A stretch of DNA of 64,000 nucleotides from the NCBI GenBank assembly GCA_965225955.1, contig CBDDBX010000015.1:62001-126000 (forward strand), written 5' to 3'. Below are positions 53,414-61,769 of this stretch, one piece after another (within the stretch, counting starts at the first letter, position 1; each line of letters opens with the position of its first letter). The stretch is from CBDDBX01 sp965225955. Its GTDB lineage: Bacteria; Acidobacteriota; Aminicenantia; UBA2199. Made by a program: the position numbers and the translations under genes. The notes under the pieces are model-generated. The model was not told where the DNA came from. It ran no database searches and saw nothing but the letters and a program-made list of their open reading frames with translations.

Positions 53414-53636
53414 ATTTTTTACATAATACAGGGAAGTTATTGTAAGGTGACTTCCCATAAATTCATGATTGAGTCTGGATAAATCACAATCCGCATGTAA
53501 ATCGACTATCTGAAGGCAGAGATATCTGATCTCTGATGTTTCACTGATTCCGGCGCCTTATCTGGCTGTAATCTTATGTTAACATGTGCAAAAAAGGATA
53601 AAGGGAGATTTTTATTAAAAAAAATTTATTTTTATG

Positions 53637-53665
53637 TTGAATTTTATGTTTCATAGACCTATAAT
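53637..53665 (+). promoter_or_regulatory. Promoter of predicted small RNA
   Basis: -35 TTGAAT (53637-53642), 17-nt spacer, -10 TATAAT (53660-53665, 6/6). No ORF follows; a Rho-independent terminator ends about 65 bp downstream. Confidence 0.7.
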
Positions 53666-53671
53666 GTAGGC

Positions 53672-53730
53672 AATTAACATATTTACCCCAAAAACCCATT
53701 GCCCCGGTTCCCTAGCCGGGGTTTTTTTTT
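53672..53730 (+). ncRNA. Predicted ~60-nt small RNA
   Basis: Between a membrane-protein gene and the chemoreceptor gene lies a complete transcription unit with no ORF: the promoter at 53637-53665, then a transcript starting about 53672, ending in a Rho-independent terminator (CCCCGG at 53702-53707 with CCGGGG at 53716-53721, then nine T residues to 53730). The loop TTCCCTAG and the CCCC run upstream are C-rich, as in small RNAs that pair with Shine-Dalgarno regions. The chemoreceptor has its own promoter further on, so this is not simply its leader. The remaining gap (53414-53830) has nothing else. Confidence 0.6.
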
Positions 53731-53770
53731 ATCCTCAATTCTTTATATGGTAATTTTATTGACTACCTTT

Positions 53771-53799
53771 TTGAAATAAATGTGTGAAATAAATATACT
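53771..53799 (+). promoter_or_regulatory. Chemoreceptor gene promoter
   Basis: -35 TTGAAA (53771-53776), 17-nt spacer, -10 TATACT (53794-53799), with a ~25-nt leader containing GAGG. Confidence 0.65.
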
Positions 53800-53830
53800 A
53801 TATAAATAGTGGTAAAAAGTGAGGTATAAA

Positions 53831-56005
53831 ATGAGTTCAGTTTCAATTAGAAAAAAGATAACTTATCTTAATATTGCAACCGCAATATTGATTATTGTAG
53901 CGTTTCTTCTGATTATATCAATAAAGAAAGATACCGTTATCGATAGAGTAGACGAAGAGATTGATAAAACTATAAAAAAGAATCTGGCTGATATTGCCAG
54001 AGGGGTGTATTTTAAACTCCAGAGTGCCAATGAACTGCTTAAAAATGAGATTGAATCCGGTTTGAATGTTGTAGAACATGTTGCTGCAAATAAAGGCGGA
54101 ATTCAGCTGGACCAGAGAAATAAAGTCAGATGGAATGCCGTAAACCAGTATTCCAAAAGTGTAACAAGTATTGAATTGCCGGGAATGAATGTAGGCAGAG
54201 CATGGCTCGGGCAGAACAGATCATTCAGTAGCAGTACTCCTGTTGTAGATGAAACTGCAGGATTAGTTGGGGGAACAGTAACCGTTTTTCAACGAATGAA
54301 TGAAGCCGGTGATATGCTTAGAGTCGCTACAAATGTTAAAAAGCTTGATGGAACAAGAGCTGTTGGTACATATATCCCGGCAGTTAATCCGGATGGTAAA
54401 GCCAATCCGGTTATTTCCAGGATTCTCAGAGGGGAAACCTTCCGGGGCAGGGCTTTTGTTGTTAATGCGTGGTATCTGACAGCTTATAAACCGATTAAGA
54501 ATAGTAGTGGAAGAGTTATCGGCATCATCTACTATGGAATAAGGCAGGAAAAGGCTGAATCCATAAGAAACTCTATTATGTCTCTTGTTGTAGGTAAAAC
54601 CGGTTATGTATATGTTATGGGAGCAAAAGGTAAAGATGCCGGGCGTTATATAATTTCCCTCAAAGGTAAGAGAGATGGGGAAGATATCTCCGGTGCAAAG
54701 GATGCAACGGGACGTCTCTTTATAAAAGATATTGTTAAAGCTGCATCTAAATTAAAAGGAGAAGAGATCGCATTTGATAGTTATTACTGGAAAAATAAAG
54801 GTGAAAGTGAAGCAAGAAGAAAAACTGTAGCAATTTCGTATTTCAAAGACTGGGAATGGGTCATCGGGGTTGGTGCTTACGATGACGATTTCAAAGATTC
54901 CAAAGATACAGTAGAGAGTTCAATTAACGATATCAGTGTTATTGGATCAATTGCAGGTTTTTTCCTTATAATTGGAGCTATTATATTATCATTACTGGTC
55001 TCCGGCCGCATAACTTCTTCTCTGACGCTTATTGTTGACAGGATGAAAGATCTTGCGTCAGGTGAGGCTGACCTTACCAGACATCTGGATATAAAATCTT
55101 CTGATGAGGTTGGAGAACTTGGTGGGAGGATAGATGCATTTATTGGTAATATTAAAGCTCTCATTGTAAATGTTAAAGGAAGCTCTGAAATAGTAAGCTC
55201 TTCAGCGGTTCAGATCTCATCAACTACAGAAGAGTTTGCAGCTACTATTTCTGAACAGAATACTCAATCTCAGAATGTTGCTTTCTCAGTAAAAGAGCTG
55301 ACAACAACTTCAGATGAGATTGCAAGTTCAGTTGAGGAGACCAAAAACAGTGCAGAGGAATCAAGTCGTATGACTCAGGAGGGTAGCGAAGCTATAAAAT
55401 CCTCTATAGATACTCTGAATACAATACAGGAACAGACGGGGAACCTGAGTGCAACAATAAGTAAGCTTGGTCTTTCAACAGATAAGATTGGTAATATTAT
55501 TGTTGTTATAAATGAGATTGCGGACCAGACAAACCTTCTGGCTCTTAATGCTGCAATTGAGGCTGCAAGAGCTGGTGAAGCCGGAAGGGGGTTTGCTGTT
55601 GTTGCGGATGAGGTCAGAAAGCTGGCTGAAAGAACCAGTAAAGCTACAAAAGAGATCGAAGTGATTATAAGCGATCTCCAGAGAGAATCTGTAGCTGCAG
55701 AACTGGCAATGAATGAGACAACAAGTGAAGTGGAGCAGGGAACAAAAGCAAGTCAGGAATCTCTTGAACTGCTGGCAAAGATAGTCGGCTCCAGTGATAA
55801 CATTGTGGAATCTGCTACTGTGGTTGCTGCAGCAATAGCAGAAGAGAATGCTGTTATTGATGAAGTAAATACAAATATTCAGAGTATCGCCAATGGTGCG
55901 GAAGAGTCTGCATCAGCGGTTCAGAATATTGCTGAAACAGCAGAGTTGTTATCCCAGAACGCAGAAGAGTTAAAAGATCTGGTAGACCGTTTTAAAGTAG
56001 ATTAA
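53831..56005 (+). CDS. Methyl-accepting chemotaxis protein
   Basis: 724 residues from the ATG at 53831 (GAGG at 53821-53824; an in-frame GTG at 53819 is upstream of it). TM1 (about 12-33), a periplasmic Cache-type ligand domain (about 45-360), TM2 (about 368-395), HAMP (about 395-450) and the MCP signalling domain (about 450-724). The hairpin tip carries EIADQTNLLALNAAIEAARAGE-type sequence (in two stretches) with the expected Glu/Gln methylation sites. It senses an external small molecule and controls CheA. No che genes are adjacent. Confidence 0.95.
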   Translation: MSSVSIRKKITYLNIATAILIIVAFLLIISIKKDTVIDRVDEEIDKTIKKNLADIARGVYFKLQSANELLKNEIESGLNVVEHVAANKGGIQLDQRNKVRWNAVNQYSKSVTSIELPGMNVGRAWLGQNRSFSSSTPVVDETAGLVGGTVTVFQRMNEAGDMLRVATNVKKLDGTRAVGTYIPAVNPDGKANPVISRILRGETFRGRAFVVNAWYLTAYKPIKNSSGRVIGIIYYGIRQEKAESIRNSIMSLVVGKTGYVYVMGAKGKDAGRYIISLKGKRDGEDISGAKDATGRLFIKDIVKAASKLKGEEIAFDSYYWKNKGESEARRKTVAISYFKDWEWVIGVGAYDDDFKDSKDTVESSINDISVIGSIAGFFLIIGAIILSLLVSGRITSSLTLIVDRMKDLASGEADLTRHLDIKSSDEVGELGGRIDAFIGNIKALIVNVKGSSEIVSSSAVQISSTTEEFAATISEQNTQSQNVAFSVKELTTTSDEIASSVEETKNSAEESSRMTQEGSEAIKSSIDTLNTIQEQTGNLSATISKLGLSTDKIGNIIVVINEIADQTNLLALNAAIEAARAGEAGRGFAVVADEVRKLAERTSKATKEIEVIISDLQRESVAAELAMNETTSEVEQGTKASQESLELLAKIVGSSDNIVESATVVAAAIAEENAVIDEVNTNIQSIANGAEESASAVQNIAETAELLSQNAEELKDLVDRFKVD

Positions 56006-56034
56006 TTTGAAACTATAATAAAGATGAAAAACAG

Positions 56035-56056
56035 AGGGCGTAATTTCTTACGCCCT
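56035..56056 (+). terminator. Terminator-like hairpin
   Basis: AGGGCGTAA (56035-56043) pairs with TTACGCCCT (56048-56056) around a TTTC loop, 29 bp after the chemoreceptor stop. There is no T-run. Confidence 0.55.
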
Positions 56057-56081
56057 GAATTACCGGGAACAGGTGTCATAG

Positions 56082-56699
56082 ATGTGTGGACGAATTGCAG
56101 GAGCTGTTTCTCTGATGGATCAGTATGAAGGAGATATTTCGTATAATATTGCTCCGGGTTCATATGTATGGGTTATTAACAGAGAAGGGGCAGTAAACTA
56201 TAAATGGGGCCTGGTGCCGGGATGGATGAAAGATGGTAGCAAATCCTACAACCTCTCAAACCTCAGAGACGATACTCTTACTGTGAAGAGGAAGTTTCAG
56301 GGAAACTACAGAAAACGAAGGTGCCTGATTCCGGTTTCAGGTTTTTATGAGTGGAAGAGAGAGGGAGATAAGAAGATTCCGCATTTTTTCTATAGATCTG
56401 AAAAGATGGATTTCTGCCTTGCTGGTCTTTGGGATACATGTGAACAGCAGGGCTCTGTTCTCAATACTTTTACTATCATAACGACTGATGCCAATAGTCT
56501 TATGGCTCCGATACATCACAGAATGCCTGTTATAGTTGAGGATTATGAGAGGTGGCTTAATTCAGGTAGTGTGGATGATATTCTGAAACCGGCATCAGAT
56601 GATTTCCTGAGTTGCCATCGGGTATCAGCATATGTTAATAAAACCAGAAATCAGGGCATCAAATGTATTGAAGAAATTCATAGTGAGATAGATTGGTGA
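56082..56699 (+). CDS. SRAP-family abasic-site DNA-protein crosslink peptidase (YedK/HMCES-like)
   Basis: 205 residues. The catalytic Cys2 follows the initiator Met (MCGRIAG), and the family blocks are clear: YNIAPGSYVWVI, SNLRDDTL, RRCLIPVSGFYEWKR with the conserved Glu, FTIITTDANSLMAPIHHRMPVI with the catalytic His. The enzyme covalently traps abasic sites in single-stranded DNA and protects them during replication. AGGTG is upstream. In bacteria it is often under SOS control; no LexA box was recognised here. Confidence 0.94.
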   Translation: MCGRIAGAVSLMDQYEGDISYNIAPGSYVWVINREGAVNYKWGLVPGWMKDGSKSYNLSNLRDDTLTVKRKFQGNYRKRRCLIPVSGFYEWKREGDKKIPHFFYRSEKMDFCLAGLWDTCEQQGSVLNTFTIITTDANSLMAPIHHRMPVIVEDYERWLNSGSVDDILKPASDDFLSCHRVSAYVNKTRNQGIKCIEEIHSEIDW

Positions 56700-56708
56700 A
56701 CTGAAACA

Positions 56709-56793
56709 TGCCGGAGGAGGGAGTCGAACCCTCACAAGGGTAAACCTCGTCAGATTTTGAGTCTGATGCGTCTGCCAATTCCGCCACTCCGGC
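56709..56793 (-). tRNA. tRNA-Leu (CAA)
   Basis: 85 nt. Acceptor GCCGGAG pairs with CTCCGGC; the discriminator is A. D-arm GGCGGAATTGGCAGACGC, anticodon stem TCAGA/TCTGA with loop CTCAAAA (anticodon CAA, reading UUG), a long class II variable arm and the T-arm GAGGGTTCGACTCCCTC. The 3' CCA is not encoded, so the Cca enzyme must add it. The promoter is at 56802-56831 (TTGACA, 18-nt spacer, TATAAT). Confidence 0.95.
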
Positions 56794-56801
56794 AATCCTT
56801 C

Positions 56802-56831
56802 ATTATAGTTTAATATTGGGGGTAATGTCAA
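56802..56831 (-). promoter_or_regulatory. tRNA-Leu promoter
   Basis: On the minus strand: -35 TTGACA (56826-56831, 6/6), 18-nt spacer, -10 TATAAT (56802-56807, 6/6), nine bases before the tRNA 5' end. Confidence 0.8.
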
Positions 56832-56940
56832 TCTTATTAACGTATCCCTTCTGTTGGAAGAACTGCAAATAATCTTTTCTTATAGCAGAAGGGAGATAGC
56901 TTAACAGGTATTGGTTGTAACAGAAGACAGGCTTCGCAGC

Positions 56941-58503
56941 TTATTTAATATATTTTTTAATTTCCACTGTTTTGGGAGGATTCTGTTTCCAGAAATACTG
57001 GGGAATAGATTTAAGAGCAACATCAGCCTGATTTACAGAACTGAATCTACCATACATTACAAGGAAACATATTCTGTTACCTCTTCTTATATTAAGGATA
57101 TAAAAGTTGTCTTTATTGTGAATCTCTTTAAAAGCTTTTGTAATAGATGTCTTCTGACATGCCAGTTCCAGTAAAACCCCGTAACGCCATGGCTTCTTTT
57201 TAAACTGTTTCTTCCAGAGGTCCCCGGCTATAACCAGTTTACCCTTTTCCAGAAATCCCCGTGGGGAACTATTCTCTCTTTTTATATTTTCAGGACTCTT
57301 TTTTGCAGAAGACCTTTTCTGTTCAGGAGCCTTTTTCTTTACAGAAGGTTCAGGTTTTACCTGCGCTGGTTCAGGTTTCTTTTCTGATGATACTGGTTTT
57401 TTACCTTCTGAAGCCAGACTTTTCTCTTCCACAACCTCATTCTTCATAACAGGTTCAGCTGTCTTCTTCTCTTTTGTTTCAGGTTGGGTGGTAAGGTTGG
57501 TGAAAGGTTTAGAGTCTTCAGGCTGAAGAAAGAAGAGTATACTTGCAACTATAAGAAGAGCTGCAATAAAGAGGAACCATTTCATGTTACCTTTCTTTTC
57601 CATAGAATCTGAAATAAGAGCTTCTACATCAGATTCAAGTTGCTCATCAGATGCAGCGTAGCTGTCCTCTTCCTGCTGACCGTCGAAAACAAATGATGAA
57701 ACAGGTGGTTCTTCCTGTCTTTTTACAGGTTCTTCAAATGTTGGGGAATTCTTTTCAACAGGGGGGGTGGTTTTAGCAGTGTCCTGCTGTGAATAATCGA
57801 TTTGAGGTTTATCTACAAGATTTGCCATTATGAAGAAAAAGATAATTTTCAAAAGAGAGTTTCTGTGAGCTCCATCGTAACTGGAGAGTACATGTTCAAG
57901 AGTTACGTCCCCATTGAAAGCTCTCAGCAGCTGAGACTGTCTTTCGGTAAGGTTGAACTTCCTGATTCTTGCTTCGCTATCTGTTACTTTCAGTTTAATG
58001 TGAAGAGAACCAATCTCTTCCCATACTCTTTTAAGGTCAAGTATTTCGATAATATATTTAACTACAAAATCTGTTATCTTAAGATCAAGACTGAGAAGTC
58101 TTTCCGGTGGTGTATCTTTAACAAACTGAAATGATCCTTCCTGCCAGGTAAGAACACTGTCTATAATTTTTTTCAGCTGATACCGTGAAGCTTCGATAAG
58201 TTCTTCAAGAGTTATTATTCCATGCTCAACAAGAGCTTTACCTGCTGTATTTGAAGCATTCAGGTCCAGTTCAGGGTGACTGAGTGCTTCAGGAGTTGTC
58301 ATATTCAGAGATATCAGAACATTCTCAAGCTTATCTTCAGGTGAATTTGATATCGCCCAAATGAGTTTGCCTCTGTTAAAATACAGAACTTTCAGAATAT
58401 CATCTTTCTTAAGATAGAGAATACCTGTAAGATCTAGTTCAAAAACTCTTAACAGCAGTTTGATTGCAGGTGTATCGATTAACTGGCCTTTTTCATTTAA
58501 CAT
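56941..58503 (-). CDS. DUF4388 (PATAN-like) protein with TM and SPOR domain
   Basis: 520 residues. An N-terminal DUF4388/PATAN-like domain (about 1-170: GILYLKKDDILKVLYFNRGKLIWAISN) resembles regulatory modules of response-regulator networks and gliding proteins. A proline/lysine-rich low-complexity stretch (about 330-420, many KPEPAQVKPEPSVKKK-type repeats) follows one TM helix (about 305-325). A C-terminal SPOR-like domain (about 430-515, YILNIRRGNRICFLVMYGRFSS) binds denuded peptidoglycan. The whole suggests an envelope-spanning protein linking cytoplasmic regulation to the cell wall. There is no close relative I can name. Confidence 0.8.
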   Translation of the reverse strand: MLNEKGQLIDTPAIKLLLRVFELDLTGILYLKKDDILKVLYFNRGKLIWAISNSPEDKLENVLISLNMTTPEALSHPELDLNASNTAGKALVEHGIITLEELIEASRYQLKKIIDSVLTWQEGSFQFVKDTPPERLLSLDLKITDFVVKYIIEILDLKRVWEEIGSLHIKLKVTDSEARIRKFNLTERQSQLLRAFNGDVTLEHVLSSYDGAHRNSLLKIIFFFIMANLVDKPQIDYSQQDTAKTTPPVEKNSPTFEEPVKRQEEPPVSSFVFDGQQEEDSYAASDEQLESDVEALISDSMEKKGNMKWFLFIAALLIVASILFFLQPEDSKPFTNLTTQPETKEKKTAEPVMKNEVVEEKSLASEGKKPVSSEKKPEPAQVKPEPSVKKKAPEQKRSSAKKSPENIKRENSSPRGFLEKGKLVIAGDLWKKQFKKKPWRYGVLLELACQKTSITKAFKEIHNKDNFYILNIRRGNRICFLVMYGRFSSVNQADVALKSIPQYFWKQNPPKTVEIKKYIK

Positions 58504-58572
58504 TAAACAACTCTCTTTTTCTATTTTTATCCAATACTATCTACTTGTCAATAGTAATGAAGAAAAACAGTA

Positions 58573-59142
58573 CTACCGGAGATCTACTTTATTCCAGCTT
58601 TTTGGCCAGCTTGAGGGAGTTTCATCTACTGCTTTTTCAAGAAGATCTGAAGCGTTTGCCAGAATATAAGGAAGGTCTTTTGCCTCATCTTTGTTAAATT
58701 TTCCGAGAACCCATGAACTTACATCTCCTCTGGAGGGTCTTGAAATACCAACTCTGAGCCGATAAAAATCCCTTGTTCCCAGAACCTGGGAAATTGAGCG
58801 TAGTCCATTGTGTCCTCCCAGGCCACCACCTTTTTTAAGGCTTCCGAAACCAAAATCTGTTTCCAGGTCGTCATGTATAACAAGTAGTTCATCCGGCTGG
58901 ATTTTGAAAAAGTTCATAATACCCAGAACACTCTCTCCACTTTTATTCATGAATGTCAGAGGTTTTATGAGGAATTTTTTTGATCCTCCTGTTGTGAATG
59001 TAATATATTCGCCTTTATATTTCTTCTGCCAGGTTTCTGAAAAGTATTCAGTAAAATGATCTGATACCATCCAGCCAACATTGTGTCTTGTATCTCTGTA
59101 TTCATTCCCGGGATTTCCGAGGGCAGCTATAAGTTTTATCAT
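58573..59142 (-). CDS. pth: Peptidyl-tRNA hydrolase
   Basis: 189 residues, family length. Conserved blocks: LGNPGNEYRDTRHNVGW with the catalytic His, PLTFMNKSGESV, VIHDDLETDFG with the catalytic Asp and GGLGGHNGLRSI. It recycles peptidyl-tRNA dropped from ribosomes. TGGAGT precedes the ATG. It is followed on the same strand by the DUF4388 gene. Confidence 0.96.
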   Translation of the reverse strand: MIKLIAALGNPGNEYRDTRHNVGWMVSDHFTEYFSETWQKKYKGEYITFTTGGSKKFLIKPLTFMNKSGESVLGIMNFFKIQPDELLVIHDDLETDFGFGSLKKGGGLGGHNGLRSISQVLGTRDFYRLRVGISRPSRGDVSSWVLGKFNKDEAKDLPYILANASDLLEKAVDETPSSWPKSWNKVDLR

Positions 59143-59201
59143 AGTAACTCCATTAATGGAGTAATTATATTATTAATGACTTCTTTGAGTCAAAGAAAAG
59201 A

Positions 59202-59230
59202 TTGTGAGACTGCCTGCTCTTTACTATAAT
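59202..59230 (+). promoter_or_regulatory. Upstream cstA promoter candidate
   Basis: -35 TTGTGA (59202-59207), 17-nt spacer, -10 TATAAT (59225-59230, 6/6), 54 bp before the start codon. It would give a longer leader than the second promoter. Confidence 0.5.
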
Positions 59231-59250
59231 GTTGATCAGTATCTACGGAC

Positions 59251-59279
59251 TTCACAAGCAGGGTATTCTGATGTATGAT
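59251..59279 (+). promoter_or_regulatory. cstA promoter, predicted leaderless
   Basis: -35 TTCACA (59251-59256), 17-nt spacer, -10 TATGAT (59274-59279), then five bases to the ATG at 59285. There is no Shine-Dalgarno. Confidence 0.55.
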
Positions 59280-59284
59280 GAAAA

Positions 59285-60958
59285 ATGAGTGGATTATTAA
59301 TTTTTACACTGGCAATATTGTGGGTTGCTGCTGCTTTTCTAAAATATGGAAGAAAGCTTCAAAGAGAGTTAGTGGAGCCTCTTGATCAGGCGCCAGTACC
59401 TTCTGTAAAATATAAAGACGGCAAGGATTTCTCCCCTGCATCACCAATGGTTCTTTTTGGTCACCATTTCTCTTCTATTGCAGGAGCCGGCCCTATTGTA
59501 GGGCCTATTATTGCAGTGTCTGCTTTTGGATGGGGAGCTGCACTTATCTGGTTACTGGTTGCAAGCGTATTTATAGGAGCTGTCCACGACTATCTATCTC
59601 TTATTATATCTGTAAGAAACGATGGGATATCTATTCCTGAAAGTGCCGGGCAATTTGTGAGCAGAAAGGCGCGTATTCTGTTTCTTACATTTGTATGGCT
59701 CACGATAATTCTTGTTATTGCTGTTTTTGGGGATTTTGCAGCGAAGGCACTGGCCTCAACACCTGCACTGGTACTACCGACCTTTCTTCTGATCCCTCTG
59801 TCCATTCTTTTCGGCATTGTAAATAAGAGAAAACTTATACCTCTGCCTCTTCTGACACTTCTGGCTGTCGCAGGTCTTACAGGTGTTATATGGCTGGGAT
59901 TTGCTTTTCCTGTTGTACTACCCCTTTCGGCAAATCTTATATATGGTATCTGGTTCACTCTGCTTCTGGGTTATGGTGTTGTGGCTTCTGTAACTCCTGT
60001 CTGGGTTCTTCTGCAACCAAGAGATTACATATCAAGCTGGGTTCTGATAATTGGAGTAGTACTTGCAGTGGCTGGTATTTTTGTTGTATCTCCTCAGATG
60101 GAGGCTCCTCTGTTTACATCATTTGTGCATAAGACACATGGTCCGGTTATACCATTTATATTCATTATCATTGCCTGTGGAGCAGTTTCAGGTTTTCACA
60201 GTATTATTGCCGGAGGCACTACTTCGAAACAGCTGGGTAGTGAAAAAGATGCTCTGGCTGTGGGCTATGGGTCAATGCTTGTGGAAACAATTATTGGTGT
60301 TATCTGTATTGTTATTGCCGGCGGAGTTCTTACCTGGGGCAAAGGGAGTGGTGAGCTTCTCTGGTTAATGAATCCTTCTAATCATGGAAATCCTCTTGCG
60401 GTTTTTGGTGCCGGCTTTGGGAAGCTGACATCTTTTCTGTTTGGCTCTGAGTTGGGTAAAGTTATCGGAATAACTGTTGTAAATATATTCATAATGACAA
60501 CTCTTGATACCACTGTCCGGTTGGGGCGGTTCCTGACTGGTGAGCTTATAGGAGAGAAGTTTCCCGCAATAAAGAAGAAAACTATTGTTATAACTCTGAT
60601 TCCTGTTGTGCCGGCTTTCATACTTGGACTGAGTGGACAGTGGAAGATTATATGGCCTCTTTTTGGAGCTTCAAATCAGCTGGTAGCGGCTATAGTTCTG
60701 ATAATAATTACCTCATGGTTACATAGAAAGGGTAGAAAAACTGTTTATACTCTCTGGGCTGCAATATTTATGACTATCACCACAATTGGAGCTCTTGGAT
60801 GGTTAATCTGGAAATATGTTTTCAGTTCTTCTCCCAACTACTTTCTTGGGGCAGTTGCCCTGGTGCTGATAATATTGGCTATAACCATGGCAAAGGAAGC
60901 CCTTACACTGAAAACTGAATCAGAAAACAGTTCTCAAAAAAATAGTAAAACCGCATAA
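59285..60958 (+). CDS. cstA: CstA-family peptide/pyruvate transporter
   Basis: 557 residues with about 15 TM helices. Family motifs appear early: SPMVLFGHHFSSIAGAGPIVGPI, then HDYLSLIISVRNDG and HSIIAGGTTSKQL. CstA proteins are carbon-starvation-induced importers for peptides or pyruvate. The start has two upstream promoters; the nearer one would make the mRNA leaderless. Its last codons and stop (60953-60958) are included in a 62-bp repeat that recurs downstream of an inserted toxin-antitoxin cassette. Confidence 0.95.
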   Translation: MSGLLIFTLAILWVAAAFLKYGRKLQRELVEPLDQAPVPSVKYKDGKDFSPASPMVLFGHHFSSIAGAGPIVGPIIAVSAFGWGAALIWLLVASVFIGAVHDYLSLIISVRNDGISIPESAGQFVSRKARILFLTFVWLTIILVIAVFGDFAAKALASTPALVLPTFLLIPLSILFGIVNKRKLIPLPLLTLLAVAGLTGVIWLGFAFPVVLPLSANLIYGIWFTLLLGYGVVASVTPVWVLLQPRDYISSWVLIIGVVLAVAGIFVVSPQMEAPLFTSFVHKTHGPVIPFIFIIIACGAVSGFHSIIAGGTTSKQLGSEKDALAVGYGSMLVETIIGVICIVIAGGVLTWGKGSGELLWLMNPSNHGNPLAVFGAGFGKLTSFLFGSELGKVIGITVVNIFIMTTLDTTVRLGRFLTGELIGEKFPAIKKKTIVITLIPVVPAFILGLSGQWKIIWPLFGASNQLVAAIVLIIITSWLHRKGRKTVYTLWAAIFMTITTIGALGWLIWKYVFSSSPNYFLGAVALVLIILAITMAKEALTLKTESENSSQKNSKTA

Positions 60959-61014
60959 TTGTATCTTTTTCCGGCTTACTGAGTAATGATAGTTGCAGAA
61001 AAACAGTGTCAGTC
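60953..61014 (+). repeat. 62-bp direct repeat, copy 1 (cstA 3' end)
   Basis: Begins at the last sense codon of cstA (GCA TAA) and runs through TGCAGAAAAACAGTGTCAGTC. It matches 61770-61832 with a single 1-nt indel. Confidence 0.9.
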
Positions 61015-61073
61015 GTTGTATAGCTGTATTATTCGGTGTTGTTATGTGTTCTTGTCAGCGTGGATTTAGCGGT

Positions 61074-61460
61074 TCAGCTCTTTGTATGGTTTCTAATGAA
61101 GAGGGTGGTATCTGTTTTGTCTGCTTTTCCAGAAGCAACATCTATTACAAGCTCTGCCAGTTCATCTTCCGATGCACCAAATTCGTAATCGTTCATTATT
61201 AAAAAAATGATTGTAGCAACAGTTCCAACTCTTTTATTACCATCAATGAATGGATGGTTCTTAACTATATGGTATAGATATGCTGCTGCCATTTCATAGA
61301 TATCTGTATGCAGGAACTGACCGTCAAAGGTTGCTGCAGGAGTAGCTATTGCTGATTTAAGAATTCCCAGATCCCTTATACCGGAATCTCCTCCATATCT
61401 TTTAATCTGATCCTGCTGGATCTCGATTATTTCTGAAAGATTTAAAAATACCGGTTCCAT
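61074..61460 (-). CDS. Doc/Fic-family toxin
   Basis: 128 residues. The Doc core motif HPFIDGNKRVGT (catalytic His69, then F-x-D-G-N-K-R) marks a Fic fold enzyme that, in Doc, phosphorylates EF-Tu. Length and layout match phage P1 Doc. Its ATG overlaps the antitoxin stop by one base (TAATG). The upstream partner is AbrB-like rather than Phd, an alternative pairing. The cassette lies between two copies of the cstA-end repeat. Confidence 0.93.
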   Translation of the reverse strand: MEPVFLNLSEIIEIQQDQIKRYGGDSGIRDLGILKSAIATPAATFDGQFLHTDIYEMAAAYLYHIVKNHPFIDGNKRVGTVATIIFLIMNDYEFGASEDELAELVIDVASGKADKTDTTLFIRNHTKS

Positions 61461-61687
61461 TATTCAGATAACTTTTTAAGAGCTTTGGGATATCTTCTGT
61501 TTACCTTATCAAGAGCACTTTTAAATTTCTCTTTTCTTTTATCATCTTTAACAGGTGAAAGAATCAGAACTTCACCATCGGTAGTTATATCGAAAGGAGT
61601 TTCTGAATCTGCTCCAAGAAGTTCCAGTACCGGTTTCTCAATAATCAGAGCAAGGCTGTTACCATGTTTGGTTAAATGTTTTACCAT
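61460..61687 (-). CDS. AbrB/MazE-type antitoxin
   Basis: 75 residues from the ATG at 61687; AGGAG upstream decides this start over a longer frame to 61726. The N-terminal swapped-hairpin DNA-binding fold (VKHLTKHGNSLALIIEKPVLELL) is of the AbrB/SpoVT/MazE type; the acidic/basic C-terminus would wrap the toxin. Autoregulation is expected: a TGTATATACA palindrome (61716-61725) and repeated ATGTAT lie in the promoter region. Confidence 0.85.
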   Translation of the reverse strand: MVKHLTKHGNSLALIIEKPVLELLGADSETPFDITTDGEVLILSPVKDDKRKEKFKSALDKVNRRYPKALKKLSE

Positions 61688-61715
61688 GTCGATCTCCTTT
61701 TTTAAGTTATTACTA

Positions 61716-61725
61716 TGTATATACA
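61716..61725 (-). promoter_or_regulatory. Candidate antitoxin operator
   Basis: A perfect palindrome TGTATATACA within ATGTATATACAATGTAT, between a -35-like TTGACA (complement of 61747-61752) and the antitoxin ATG. It is the probable autoregulatory site. Confidence 0.45.
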
Positions 61726-61769
61726 ATGTATTATTGGATCGTTTTTGTCAAGTAAAAGATTGCAAAGGA

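Noticed and set aside
57802..58134. 110-codon plus-strand ORF
   Set aside because: Antisense to the DUF4388 domain; no ribosome site and no recognisable protein features.
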